Numbered from the stretch's first letter, positions 17,020 through 25,327 are shown. The stretch: 64,000 nucleotides of DNA from an uncultured Hyphomonas sp. (GCF_963677035.1 NZ_OY781472.1:1426001-1490000), one strand, 5' to 3'. Program-made: numbers and translations. Notes: generated from the letters alone by a model not told the origin.

Positions 17020-17509
17020 GGGCGGCTGCCAGGGCCGCCCGGTTTTGCGGGTCGATGACGGCGAAGACGATGTCGGCATCGCGGGCGGCCGGGTGGCGGG
17101 CGCAGATGGTGACGGCGATATGGGCGGCCTGTGCGGGCGGGTAGCCATAGGCGCCGGTGGAGATGGCGGGGAAGACGATCCGGCGGAGGCCGCGCTGGCT
17201 GAGTTCGGTCAGGCAATTGCGGTAGCAGTTCGCCAGAATGTCCGCCTCGCCATTCTGCCCGCCATGCCAGATTGGCCCGACCGTGTGGAAGATGAGGCGC
17301 GGGGCAAGGCCGAAGCCTTCGGTCACGCGCACCTCGCCCGGCGGGCAGGGGGCGAGCGGCCGGCAGGCCTCTTTCAGCGCGGGCCCGGCGGCATAATGGA
17401 TCGCACCATCCACCCCGCCGCCGCCCATCAGGCTGGAATTGGCGGCATTGACGATCACGTCTGTCTCTATGTCGAGCAGGCTGCCGGGATAGAGAACGAG
17501 ACGGGGCAT
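17003..17509 (-). CDS. Macrodomain protein (O-acetyl-ADP-ribose deacetylase-like)
   Basis: A 168-residue single macrodomain of the YmdB/MacroD type. The ADP-ribose-binding residues are in VIVNAANSSLMGGGGVDGAIHYAAG, and the phosphate-binding loop is FPAISTGAYGYP. Enzymes of this type remove acetyl from O-acetyl-ADP-ribose or hydrolyse mono-ADP-ribose from proteins. The frame is open upstream to 17605, but MPRLVLYPGSLL at 17509 is the normal family start. No ADP-ribosyltransferase or NAD-dependent deacetylase is nearby. It overlaps the GyrI-like gene tail to tail by 17 bases. Confidence 0.92.
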   Translation of the reverse strand: MPRLVLYPGSLLDIETDVIVNAANSSLMGGGGVDGAIHYAAGPALKEACRPLAPCPPGEVRVTEGFGLAPRLIFHTVGPIWHGGQNGEADILANCYRNCLTELSQRGLRRIVFPAISTGAYGYPPAQAAHIAVTICARHPAARDADIVFAVIDPQNRAALAAALNGVR

Positions 17510-17643
17510 CAGGTATCCGCACCAACCATAGACACGTGGGCGAGTATCAGGGGATCTGAAAGAGAGGTCATGCCAGCACTTTGGCGAACACAGCAACGAC
17601 GTCAAATTCTAACGCAGAGAGAGGTTAGGTTCAGTAAATATCT

Positions 17644-18069
17644 CTAGCTTTGCTGCCTTCTGCTGGCAAACCACGGCTCGGCAAATTCATCGGCAAATTC
17701 CGCCAACTCTATCACGCAGCGGTCATAGGTACTCCAAGACAGGGCATTGAAACGGTGATGGTAGGCGTATCCAGAGGGTTTCCTCACAGGATCGCTGAGC
17801 AACAAATCTTCATCCAGTTTTTTGCCGCTATCTCTCGCCACGCTGAGCATTATGCGAATATCGACACGGTAATTTATTGGAGCGCCGTAAGTAGCCCCAT
17901 GTCTTTGAAGGTGTATGCAATCCACCACTGTGCCAATCCGACGTTTCCATGTCCTTTTACCGGCTCTCTTGAAACCAAGCCCGCTGAGGTGCTTATGGAA
18001 ATCGGAGCAGACACGTTTCATGCCTTCGGCCACGACTTCGGATTTTGAAGGCGTTGCGGGGGTGCTCAT
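17644..18069 (-). CDS. DUF4304-like protein
   Basis: A 141-residue protein of unknown function that resembles DUF4304: an N-terminal helix followed by LSGLGFKRAGKRTWKRR, then VDCIHLQRHGATYGAPINYRVDIRI. The C-terminal half has several aromatic residues. DUF4304 proteins occur sporadically, some near toxin systems, but no toxin is visible here. Its ATG overlaps the aroA stop in an ATGA junction, so it is translated from the aroA message. Confidence 0.7.
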   Translation of the reverse strand: MSTPATPSKSEVVAEGMKRVCSDFHKHLSGLGFKRAGKRTWKRRIGTVVDCIHLQRHGATYGAPINYRVDIRIMLSVARDSGKKLDEDLLLSDPVRKPSGYAYHHRFNALSWSTYDRCVIELAEFADEFAEPWFASRRQQS

Positions 18070-19388
18070 TGCTCCGAAATATCTGCCCCCAGTGTGGCCA
18101 TATGCGTGAGGAAGTCCGGATACGATGTATCGATCATGGAGATGTCGTCGACGCGAACCGGGGCCTGCGCGGCGGTGCCCATGATGAGGGCGCTCATGGC
18201 GATGCGGTGGTCGTGATGGGTTTCGACGAGGCCGCCGCCGGGCACCTTGCCGGCGCAGCCCTGTACGATGAAACCGTCCGGCGTGCCTTCTGCCTCGACC
18301 CCATTGGCGCGCAGCATGGCGACCGTTGCATCGATCCGGTCTGACTCCTTCACGCGCAGTTCTTCTGCGCCTGAGACCACGGTCTCGCCCTCGGCAAAGG
18401 CGGCGAGGACGGCGAGGATCGGGAATTCGTCGATCATGGCGGCGACATAGCGTTCCGGCACGTGGATGCCTTTGAGGTGGGCGTAGCCGGATGCGATATT
18501 GATCTGGCGTTCGCCCGCGGCTTCACCAGCTTCCTCGGCGCCCAGATGCGCGCCCATCAGGTTTGCGACATCGTAGAAGCCGGACCGGGTCGGGTTCGAC
18601 ATGACGCCATCGACCTGAACATCGCTGGCAGGGGAGAGAATGCCTGCCGCGACCAGGAAGGCGGCAGAGGAGGGGTCGCCCGGAATCGCCGCTTCGATGG
18701 CGCGCAGCACCTGGCCGCCCGGAACGGAGATGCGTGTGGGTTCGCCCGGCTTGCGCTCAATGCCCACTTCAGCGCCAAAGCCGCGCAGCATGCGCTCGGT
18801 ATGGTCGCGGGTGGGCCTGGCTTCTTCCACAATGGTCGTGCCAACAGCGGAGAGGCCTGCCAGCATGACGGCGGACTTGACCTGCGCGGAGGCCTGCGGC
18901 GGGGCGTAGGTGATGGCCTGCAGGGTTTTCGAGCCGGTCAGCGAGAAGGGCAGGCGCCCGTCCGGGCCGGCGGTGTCCTTCAGGCCCATCTGGCGCAGCG
19001 GGGTGAGGATCCGGTTCATCGGGCGGGAGGAGAGGCTTTTGTCGCCGGTCAGCTCTGCGGTCAGGTCATGGCCCGCCATCACGCCCATCATCAGGCGAGA
19101 GCCTGTGCCGGAATTTCCGAAGTCCAGCACGCCGTCCGGAGAGGAGAGGCCTTTGGCGCCGACGCCGGTGACTTCCCAGGCCCCGCCGCCAAGGCGTTTT
19201 ACGTCCGCCCCGAGGGCCGACATGGCCTGTCCGGTGCGCAGGACATCGTCGCCTTCCAGCATGCCTGTGAAGTGGCTGGTGCCTTCGGCAAGGCCGCCGA
19301 AAATCAATGCTCTGTGGCTGCAGGATTTGTCCCCGGGGGCCCGGACGGCGCCTTTAAGGGATTTGACGGGACGGCTGGTCCAGACCAT
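18066..19388 (-). CDS. aroA: 3-phosphoshikimate 1-carboxyvinyltransferase (EPSP synthase), class II-like
   Basis: A 440-residue enzyme of the shikimate pathway joining PEP and shikimate-3-phosphate. It begins MVWTSRPVKSLKGAVRAPGDKS. The four short motifs used to define class II enzymes are visible: GDKS in LTGDKSLSSRP, SAQVK, RDHTE and NPTR. The PEP-site loop reads FGNSGTGSR, keeping Gly where the CP4 enzyme has Ala. The frame is open upstream to 19526 but the chosen start gives the family N-terminus. It is divergent from the FYDLN gene (112-base gap), and DUF4304 follows. Confidence 0.96.
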   Translation of the reverse strand: MVWTSRPVKSLKGAVRAPGDKSCSHRALIFGGLAEGTSHFTGMLEGDDVLRTGQAMSALGADVKRLGGGAWEVTGVGAKGLSSPDGVLDFGNSGTGSRLMMGVMAGHDLTAELTGDKSLSSRPMNRILTPLRQMGLKDTAGPDGRLPFSLTGSKTLQAITYAPPQASAQVKSAVMLAGLSAVGTTIVEEARPTRDHTERMLRGFGAEVGIERKPGEPTRISVPGGQVLRAIEAAIPGDPSSAAFLVAAGILSPASDVQVDGVMSNPTRSGFYDVANLMGAHLGAEEAGEAAGERQINIASGYAHLKGIHVPERYVAAMIDEFPILAVLAAFAEGETVVSGAEELRVKESDRIDATVAMLRANGVEAEGTPDGFIVQGCAGKVPGGGLVETHHDHRIAMSALIMGTAAQAPVRVDDISMIDTSYPDFLTHMATLGADISEQ

Positions 19389-19500
19389 GTAAATTTCCGA
19401 GCTGAATTTTTGCGTGAATTGGGGCTTTGACAGCGCGCGGCGTTCATGGCAAGCGCCGCCGAGATCAAAAACCAGAAATCCAACGAGGAGGCATTCGCCC

Positions 19501-20016
19501 GTGTCGAAAGACAAGCTTGGAACCAAGCAGGTTTGCCCATCCTGCGAAGCCCGTTTCTACGACCTGAACAAGCGTCCGGCCGTGTGCCCCAAATGCGGGG
19601 AGGAATTCGACCCCGAAGACGAAGTCATCCGCACGACCATCACCAAGGTGAAGGCCAAGGCGGCGCGTGCTGCGGTCAAGACCGAGGACGACGACGAGGA
19701 TGATGACGAGGAGGCCGAAAAGGCCGTCAAAACGCCTGATGACGTCGATGACGACGAAGATGAAGGCGCCGATGAAGAAACGGCCAAGGAACTTGGCGAG
19801 GATGACGATGAAGTGATCCTCGAAGGCACCGACGACGAAGAAGACGATGAGTCGGGCAAGAAAGTCCCGGCCGGCTTCAACGAAGACGGCGTCGACGATG
19901 ACGACGACGACGATATCATCCTGCCCGACGACGATGATGACGACTTCGAAATCGACGACGACAGCGACGATGACGACGACGATCTCACCCTCGATGACGA
20001 GGAAGATGAGAAATAG
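19501..20016 (+). CDS. FYDLN acid-domain protein (TIGR02300 type)
   Basis: A 171-residue protein with an N-terminal zinc-ribbon-like part (VCPSCEARFYDLNKRPAVCPKCGEEF) containing the FYDLN motif. An extremely acidic Asp/Glu-rich tail from about residue 60 to the end follows. This alphaproteobacterial family has unknown function; the four Cys should bind zinc. The start is GTG, decided by a GAGGAGG ribosome site 9 bases upstream. The usual neighbours, tRNA-Ala downstream and aroA divergent, are both present. Confidence 0.92.
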   Translation: MSKDKLGTKQVCPSCEARFYDLNKRPAVCPKCGEEFDPEDEVIRTTITKVKAKAARAAVKTEDDDEDDDEEAEKAVKTPDDVDDDEDEGADEETAKELGEDDDEVILEGTDDEEDDESGKKVPAGFNEDGVDDDDDDDIILPDDDDDDFEIDDDSDDDDDDLTLDDEEDEK

Positions 20017-20034
20017 ACTTGAAAGCCGGAAGAG

Positions 20035-20054
20035 GCGGGGATAAACCCCGCTTT
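20035..20054 (+). terminator. Short intrinsic terminator-like hairpin after the FYDLN gene
   Basis: A 6-bp stem (GCGGGG/CCCCGC) with a 5-base loop is followed by TTT, 18 bases past the stop. It lies only 10 bases before the tRNA, so it may be a processing or attenuation structure rather than a full stop. Confidence 0.5.
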
Positions 20055-20063
20055 CCCCGGTTC

Positions 20064-20143
<80 letters not shown>

Positions 20144-20167
20144 CCTTCCGGACAATTCAGGCGATTT

Positions 20168-20818
20168 CTACGCGGTTTTCAGCGTCAGCAGCCTGAGTCC
20201 GGCTGCGCCGAACAAGGTGCCGATGACAATATCGAATGGGCGGCGCATGTTCCGGTAGGCCGCCACCGCTGACCGTGTCGAAAACAGGCAGGCATAGCCG
20301 ACAAACACGCCCGTTCCAGCGAACGCACACAGCGCGACGGCGGTGAACAGGAAGGCTGGCGGGGCCGTGGCCGCTGCACCGACCGACAGGGTCGCCATCC
20401 AGACCAGCGGCGCTTTCGGATTCGTCAGGTGCAACAATAGTCCGCGCAGGTATTGCGCCCCGTGTGGGACAGGTGCGGGCGCCTCCTCCGTAACGCTTGA
20501 TGCAGGTTTGCGGCTGGCCGAGCGGAATGCCCTGAACGCCAGGAACAGCAGGTAGAGGCCGCCCGCCATTTTCATGGCCGTGAAGAAAAGCACCGATGTC
20601 TTGAGTGCCGCGACAAAGCCGAGCGCGGCCACGCAGGCCCAGAAGACTGATCCGGTGACAATTCCCAGCGACAACATCACGCCCGCCGCCCGGCCTTCAC
20701 GGGCGGAGACGTTCAGAATCATCAGCGTTGCCGGGCCGGGACTGGCCGCGCCGACAATGAAGACGGACAGGATCAGTAACAAATTCGGCAGGTAGAGGCT
20801 GAGCAAGTCGGCTGGCAT
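20168..20818 (-). CDS. LysE/RhtB-family amino-acid exporter
   Basis: A 216-residue inner-membrane protein with about six hydrophobic segments. The family N-terminal motif is VGAASPGPATLMI, and LLHLTNPKAPLVWMA lies in the middle. Relatives export lysine, homoserine, threonine or other metabolites; the substrate is unknown. The frame is open upstream to 20953, but MPADLLSLYLPNLL at 20818 gives the normal length. It converges on the tRNA gene and no regulator is adjacent. Confidence 0.88.
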   Translation of the reverse strand: MPADLLSLYLPNLLLILSVFIVGAASPGPATLMILNVSAREGRAAGVMLSLGIVTGSVFWACVAALGFVAALKTSVLFFTAMKMAGGLYLLFLAFRAFRSASRKPASSVTEEAPAPVPHGAQYLRGLLLHLTNPKAPLVWMATLSVGAAATAPPAFLFTAVALCAFAGTGVFVGYACLFSTRSAVAAYRNMRRPFDIVIGTLFGAAGLRLLTLKTA

Positions 20819-21047
20819 GTCTCGATCCGGGGGAGGCTGTCTTGTGTGATATGCAGCAGACACAACACATAAAGCGAGGAAGAGACAGCAATTTTCCGTG
20901 ATCGCCCGCCCCGATGACGCCGCATCACGGCACTTGAAGCGCCACAATTGCACCCCACCTTAACCAGGAACGAAAGGTGCCCGCAGGTGCCCTCCTCTGG
21001 GACCCCATGTTCGCCGTATCTGTCGTACGACGGAAAGGAGTGCCGAC

Positions 21048-21287
21048 ATGTTGAACGACGAAAACACCCCCCGCTTCGATGCGGAACCTATCGTCTACAT
21101 TCGCCACTTGGGTGAAGACGAAGTGCAGGACCTTGTGCCGGAAAATGCCCTGAAAGGCGTCGGGCACGCGGAAGACCTGTTCCTTGTATCCTCCGCCGAC
21201 GGCCAGCAACTGGCCATCGTGGAAGGCCGTGACGCGGCATTTGCCGCCGCCCGGATGCATGACCTGACCCCGGTCAGCGTGCACTGA
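21048..21287 (+). CDS. DUF1150 family protein
   Basis: A 79-residue alphaproteobacterial protein of unknown function. The family pattern is visible: PIVYIRHLGEDEV, then LFLVSSADGQQLAIVEGRDAAFAAARMHDLTPVSVH. The last residues (HDLTPVSVH) are the most conserved part that I recall. A good ribosome site (AAAGGAG) precedes the ATG. DUF1150 genes often sit beside an Hsp20 gene; none is present here. The 3' region holds an unusual 11-bp repeat array and then a terminator. Confidence 0.88.
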   Translation: MLNDENTPRFDAEPIVYIRHLGEDEVQDLVPENALKGVGHAEDLFLVSSADGQQLAIVEGRDAAFAAARMHDLTPVSVH

Positions 21288-21303
21288 GGGACCCTCACGA
21301 ACA

Positions 21304-21347
21304 CCGTCTATAGACCGTTTATAGACCGTCTATAGGCCATCTACGCC
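21304..21347. repeat. Array of 11-bp direct repeats with palindromic cores
   Basis: Three head-to-tail units, CCGTCTATAGA (21304), CCGTTTATAGA (21315) and CCGTCTATAGG (21326), are followed by a fourth degraded unit (21337). The core TCTATAGA is a palindrome, so three similar sites lie on the same face of the helix. The array lies in the 3' region of the DUF1150 gene and its last unit runs into the terminator stem. Function unknown. Confidence 0.85.
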
Positions 21348-21375
21348 CCGCCCGCAGAGATGCTGGCGGGGCTTT
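21345..21375 (+). terminator. Intrinsic terminator after the DUF1150 gene
   Basis: An 8-bp stem GCCCCGCC/GGCGGGGC with a 12-base loop, followed by TTT. It separates DUF1150 from the beta-helix operon. Confidence 0.7.
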
Positions 21376-21464
21376 GTGTTCCGGCGAATGGTTTTCGGGC
21401 TCTTGCCATTTTGGCCGCACAAGATGACACTACCGTCAATTATAACCCGGGGGAGATAACGGGC

Positions 21465-22727
21465 ATGAAACCGATCATTCTGGCAGTGGCCGCTGCCGCA
21501 ATTCTGGCGCCAGCCGCCTGTTCCAAAAAAGACGAGGCCGCGGCGCCGGACGTCACCATGCCCGCGGAGGACGGAATCACCCATGTTTCCGCTGAGGGCG
21601 ACTTTGCCGAAAATCTGCAACTGGCCCTGATCGAGGCTGAGCCCGGCGAGACCATTGTCATGCCGGAAGGCACATTTGAATTCACCACCGGCCTGTCGCT
21701 GGATGTGGACGACGTGACGCTGGCCGGGGCCGGGCAGGGCAAGACGATCCTGGACTTTGCCGGACAGACCGGCGCGGGCGAGGGCCTGCTGGTCACCGCC
21801 GACGATGTCGTGCTGACCGATTTCGGCATCCGCGACACCAAGGGCGACGGCATCAAGTCCAAGGATTCAGACCGGATCACCTATCAGTACATCACGGTGG
21901 AATGGCTGGGGGAGCCGGACGAGGCGAACGGCGCCTATGGCATCTATCCGGTCGAATCGACCGATGTGCTGGTGCAGAACTGCACCGTGCGCGGGGCCTC
22001 TGATGCGGGCATCTATGTCGGCCAGTCGCAGAACATCATCGTGCGGGACTCGGTTGCCGAATACAATGTCGCCGGGATCGAGATCGAGAACTCGTCCTAT
22101 GCGGACGTCTACGGAAATATCGCGCGCCACAATGCGGGCGGCATCCTGGTGTTTGACCTGCCGGACCTGCCCGTCATGGGCGGGCATTCCACCCGCGTCT
22201 ATGACAATGACATCGTCGATAACAACACGGTGAATTTCGCCCCGGTCGGCAATATCGTGGCGGGCGTGCCCAGCGGCACCGGCATGATCGTCATGGCCAA
22301 TTCCGATGTTTACATCACCGGCAACCGGTTTGCGGACAATCGCACGGTGGATGTCATGCTGAATGCCTATACAGAGCCGTTCACGGATGAAAACTACAAT
22401 CCGCTGCTGACGGATATCACCCTCAGCGGCAACACGTATGAAGGCGGGCTGGACGATCCGCAGGGCATGCTGGCGCCTGTCGCGGCTGTGCTGGGCGGCT
22501 CGCTGCCGTCCATCGTGACAGATGGCGTCACCCGCTGGAATGGCGGGGAGGACCAGGCCGTCAATCTCGTGATTGCCGAGGCGCCCGAAGTCGGTTTCCT
22601 CGATCTGGGGCTCGGCGAATACCCGCTCGACCCGTCGAAGCTGAAGCCCAGCATGGACCGCCCGGCCGGGACACCTGTGCCGGAGCGTGACGCCGTGGTC
22701 CTGCCGCAGGACACGAAACAGCCATGA
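21465..22727 (+). CDS. Parallel beta-helix repeat lipoprotein (TIGR03805-like)
   Basis: A 420-residue lipoprotein (signal peptide ending LAPAACS, lipid-modified Cys at residue 19). It has a right-handed parallel beta-helix of the NosD/pectate-lyase-like kind over about residues 40-330. Turn-like repeats include VTLAGAGQGKTILDFAG, VLVQNCTVRGASDAGIYVGQSQNI and YADVYGNIARHNAGGILVFD. The family is known mainly as the partner of the SO2930/HNE_0200-type cytochrome, which follows directly with a 4-base overlap. Function unknown. The start is decided by a GGGGGAG ribosome site 9 bases upstream. Confidence 0.85.
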   Translation: MKPIILAVAAAAILAPAACSKKDEAAAPDVTMPAEDGITHVSAEGDFAENLQLALIEAEPGETIVMPEGTFEFTTGLSLDVDDVTLAGAGQGKTILDFAGQTGAGEGLLVTADDVVLTDFGIRDTKGDGIKSKDSDRITYQYITVEWLGEPDEANGAYGIYPVESTDVLVQNCTVRGASDAGIYVGQSQNIIVRDSVAEYNVAGIEIENSSYADVYGNIARHNAGGILVFDLPDLPVMGGHSTRVYDNDIVDNNTVNFAPVGNIVAGVPSGTGMIVMANSDVYITGNRFADNRTVDVMLNAYTEPFTDENYNPLLTDITLSGNTYEGGLDDPQGMLAPVAAVLGGSLPSIVTDGVTRWNGGEDQAVNLVIAEAPEVGFLDLGLGEYPLDPSKLKPSMDRPAGTPVPERDAVVLPQDTKQP

Positions 22728-23770
22728 GACACATTCTGCCGTTTGCCTGCCTGATCCTTGCAGCATGCGGGGCAGGGCAGGCCGCGGTGCCTGCCGGGCC
22801 GGATCTTGAAACCATTCTGGCGGACAAGCCCGCGCCGGTCCTGTCCGACTACGGCTTTTTTACCGATGCCGGGGCCGATCATCCGGCAAAGCAGGTGAAG
22901 CCCTATGATCTGATCAACCCGCTCTTCTCGGATGATGCGGACAAGCACCGGTTCATCTATGTTCCGCCGGGCGAGACCGCAAAGGCCGATGGTGCGGGCC
23001 TGCCGGAGTTTCCCGTCGGCACGGCGCTGATCAAGACCTTTGCTTTTGCGCCGGATCTGCGGGACCCGGAAACCGGGAATTTCAAGGTCGAAACGCGGGT
23101 GATCATCCGCAAGGCCGATGGCTGGGCGGCGTTCCCCTATGTCTGGAACGAGGCCGGCACAGAGGCGACATACGCCCCGGTCGGCGCGCGCCGCACGATT
23201 GAGACGATCAGTCCACAGGGCAAGCCGCTGGAAATCCATTACGAAGTGCCCAACAAGAACCAGTGCAAGACCTGCCATCAGAGCGGCGATGTGGTGGAAC
23301 CGATCGGGCCGAAACTGCGCAACCTCGATCATCCGGGGCCGGCTGGTGTGGACCAGCTGTCGGACTGGGTGGAAGCCGGCATTCTGGACGGCGTGCCGCT
23401 CGGCATGAAGGCGACGCCGGACGCGATGGATGTGAGCCTGCCGCTGGACCCGCGGGCGCGCGGCTACCTCGATATCAATTGCGGCCATTGCCACAATCCC
23501 GGCGGATCGGCGTCGAATTCCGGCCTGTGGCTGATGCTGGAAGAAACCTCTCCGACGCGCCTTGGCCTGAAGAAGCATCCGACGGCAGCAGGGCGCGGCT
23601 CCGGCGACCGGCGCTATGTCATCGATCCGGGGCACCCGGAGGATTCCATCCTCGCCTTCCGCATGGCCTCCACCGAACCCGGCATCGCCATGCCCGAACT
23701 GGGCCGGACAATTCCGGACCCTGTCGGCGTGGCGCTGATCAACCAGTGGATTGCGGGGATGGAGGAGTAG
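22724..23770 (+). CDS. Dihaem cytochrome c-like lipoprotein, SO2930/HNE_0200 family
   Basis: A 348-residue lipoprotein (lipid Cys at residue 15 in LILAACG). It has two c-type haem motifs, CKTCH (residues 181-185) and CGHCH (253-257, followed by NPGG), embedded in a larger conserved domain. The family is named after Shewanella SO2930 and Hyphomonas neptunium HNE_0200 and is found next to the beta-helix protein encoded upstream. Its ATG overlaps that gene's stop by 4 bases. It probably sits in the periplasm or outer membrane and carries electrons; the reaction is unknown. Confidence 0.88.
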   Translation: MRHILPFACLILAACGAGQAAVPAGPDLETILADKPAPVLSDYGFFTDAGADHPAKQVKPYDLINPLFSDDADKHRFIYVPPGETAKADGAGLPEFPVGTALIKTFAFAPDLRDPETGNFKVETRVIIRKADGWAAFPYVWNEAGTEATYAPVGARRTIETISPQGKPLEIHYEVPNKNQCKTCHQSGDVVEPIGPKLRNLDHPGPAGVDQLSDWVEAGILDGVPLGMKATPDAMDVSLPLDPRARGYLDINCGHCHNPGGSASNSGLWLMLEETSPTRLGLKKHPTAAGRGSGDRRYVIDPGHPEDSILAFRMASTEPGIAMPELGRTIPDPVGVALINQWIAGMEE

Positions 23771-23800
23771 GGGGCAGCTTTATCAAGCCCGCGCCCGATG

Positions 23801-23872
23801 CTTCGACTTCGCTCAGCATGAGCGCTAGGAGGATGCGGTAATGGCAACGGCTCATCCTGAGCGAAGTCGAAG
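23801..23872. repeat. REP-like inverted repeat
   Basis: A perfect 16-bp inverted repeat (CTTCGACTTCGCTCAG, 23801-23816 with 23857-23872) extends inward by 5 more pairs past one mismatch. Palindromes with this core are a familiar intergenic repeat type in alphaproteobacteria. It follows the cytochrome gene; no gene lies between 23771 and 24100. Confidence 0.8.
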
Positions 23873-23903
23873 GATGAACTGGCAGAGGAACTTGCTTTGC
23901 CCC

Positions 23904-23999
23904 GTGTCATCCCGGCCGGAGCGTAGCGCAGAGCCGGGACCCAGCAGCGGGCTCTGCCATGGGTCCCGGATAAGCCCTGCGGGCTTTCCGGGATGACAC
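23904..23999. repeat. Compound REP-like element with three nested hairpins
   Basis: The outer ends form a 12-bp stem (GTGTCATCCCGG at 23904 with its complement at 23988). Inside are a 9-bp stem (CCGGGACCC at 23934 with 23961-23969) and a small hairpin (AGCCC/GGGCT, 23973-23985). This resembles the GTCATCCCGG-type intergenic repeats common in alphaproteobacteria. Confidence 0.8.
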
Positions 24000-24100
24000 G
24001 CCGGACCAGAGTTGCCTAAGTCCCCCGACTCCCCATCCCGCTTGCTCTTCCAACCCCTCGGGCATAGGGTGCGCGCGCTTTAACCCCGAGGACCAGAACC

Positions 24101-25327
24101 ATGGCCGATACGCAGCGCCCAAGCCTTCCCGTCACACTGGATGATGTGAAAGCCGCTGCAATGATTATTGCAGGCCAGGTGGAAAGAACGCCGTTCCGGC
24201 ACTCGAAAACGCTGTCGGATATTACCGGCGCGGAAGTGTGGGTGAAGTTCGAAAACCACCAATACACCGCCGCCTTCAAGGAGCGCGGCGCGCTGAACCG
24301 GCTGTCCTCCCTGTCCGAAGATCAGAAGAAGGTCGGCGTCATCGCCGCCTCGGCCGGCAATCACAGCCAGGGCGTGGCCTATCACGCCAAGCGGCTGGGC
24401 ATTCCGGCGACCATCGTGATGCCGGAGACGACGCCTTTCACCAAGGTCGAGCAGACCCGCTCGCATGGCTGCCGCGTCCTGCTGAAGGGCCTGAACTTCG
24501 ATGAGGCCAAGGCTGAAGCCTATAATGTGCAACAGCGCGAAGGGCTGACCTTCATCCACCCGTTCGACGACCCCCACATCATCGCGGGGCAGGGAACGGT
24601 CGCGCTGGAAATGCTGGAAGACAAGCCGGACCTCGACATGCTGGTCATCCCGATCGGCGGGGGCGGCCTGATCGCCGGGTCTGCCGTGGCGGCCCGGGGG
24701 ATCAATCCGGAGATCAGCGTCATCGGCGTCGAGACGGCGATGTACCCGGCGATGAGACAGGAACTCGCTGGTGAGCCTGTCCAGGTCGGCGGCTCAACCA
24801 TCGCCGAGGGGATCGCGGTCAAGGATGTCGGCCGGATGCCGCTGGAGATCGTGCGCCAGCTGGTGGACGATATCGTCCTCGTCGAAGAGGCCCACCTCGA
24901 ACGCGCGATCACGCTCTATGCCGAGGTCGAGAAGACGATTGCCGAAGGCGCGGGCGCCGCGGGGCTTGCGGCGCTGCTGGCCCATCCGGCGCGCTTCAGC
25001 GGCCACAAGGTGGGCGTCGTGCTGTGCGGCGGCAATATCGACACGCGGCTGCTGGCTTCGGTGCTGACCCGGGCGCTGGTGCGTGAGAACCGGCTGGCCC
25101 GTATCCGCATCATCGGCGATGACCGGCCGGGCCTTCTGGCGCTGGTCTCCAAGATCATCGGCGATGCCGGGGCGAACATCATGGAAGTCGCGCACAACCG
25201 CATCGCGCTGGACGTGCCGGCCAAGGGCGCCGAGTTCGACATCCTGATCGAGACCCGCGACAGCCAGCACACGCAGGAAGTGGTCGAAGCGCTGACCCTG
25301 GCCGGCTATCCGCCGCGCAGCATGTGA
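24101..25327 (+). CDS. ilvA: Threonine ammonia-lyase (threonine dehydratase), single-ACT form
   Basis: A 408-residue PLP enzyme that deaminates threonine to 2-oxobutanoate for isoleucine synthesis or threonine breakdown. The PLP lysine is in AAFKERGAL, the loop SAGNHSQGVAYHA is conserved, and the phosphate-binding loop is IGGGGLIAGSA. A C-terminal ACT domain (about residues 330-405) begins ARIRIIGDDRPGLLALVSKI. This short form with one ACT domain differs from E. coli IlvA and its paired C-terminal domains, so tdcB-like catabolic use is possible. It stands alone, with REP elements upstream. Confidence 0.93.
   Translation: MADTQRPSLPVTLDDVKAAAMIIAGQVERTPFRHSKTLSDITGAEVWVKFENHQYTAAFKERGALNRLSSLSEDQKKVGVIAASAGNHSQGVAYHAKRLGIPATIVMPETTPFTKVEQTRSHGCRVLLKGLNFDEAKAEAYNVQQREGLTFIHPFDDPHIIAGQGTVALEMLEDKPDLDMLVIPIGGGGLIAGSAVAARGINPEISVIGVETAMYPAMRQELAGEPVQVGGSTIAEGIAVKDVGRMPLEIVRQLVDDIVLVEEAHLERAITLYAEVEKTIAEGAGAAGLAALLAHPARFSGHKVGVVLCGGNIDTRLLASVLTRALVRENRLARIRIIGDDRPGLLALVSKIIGDAGANIMEVAHNRIALDVPAKGAEFDILIETRDSQHTQEVVEALTLAGYPPRSM

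Noticed and set aside
18066..18069. DUF4304 as an immunity or antitoxin gene
   Set aside because: No toxin is adjacent; the gene is only coupled to aroA by an ATGA overlap. The idea has no support in the sequence.
13791..19388. Accessory block as a prophage or transposon
   Set aside because: No transposase, integrase, terminal inverted repeats or target duplications were seen at its ends.
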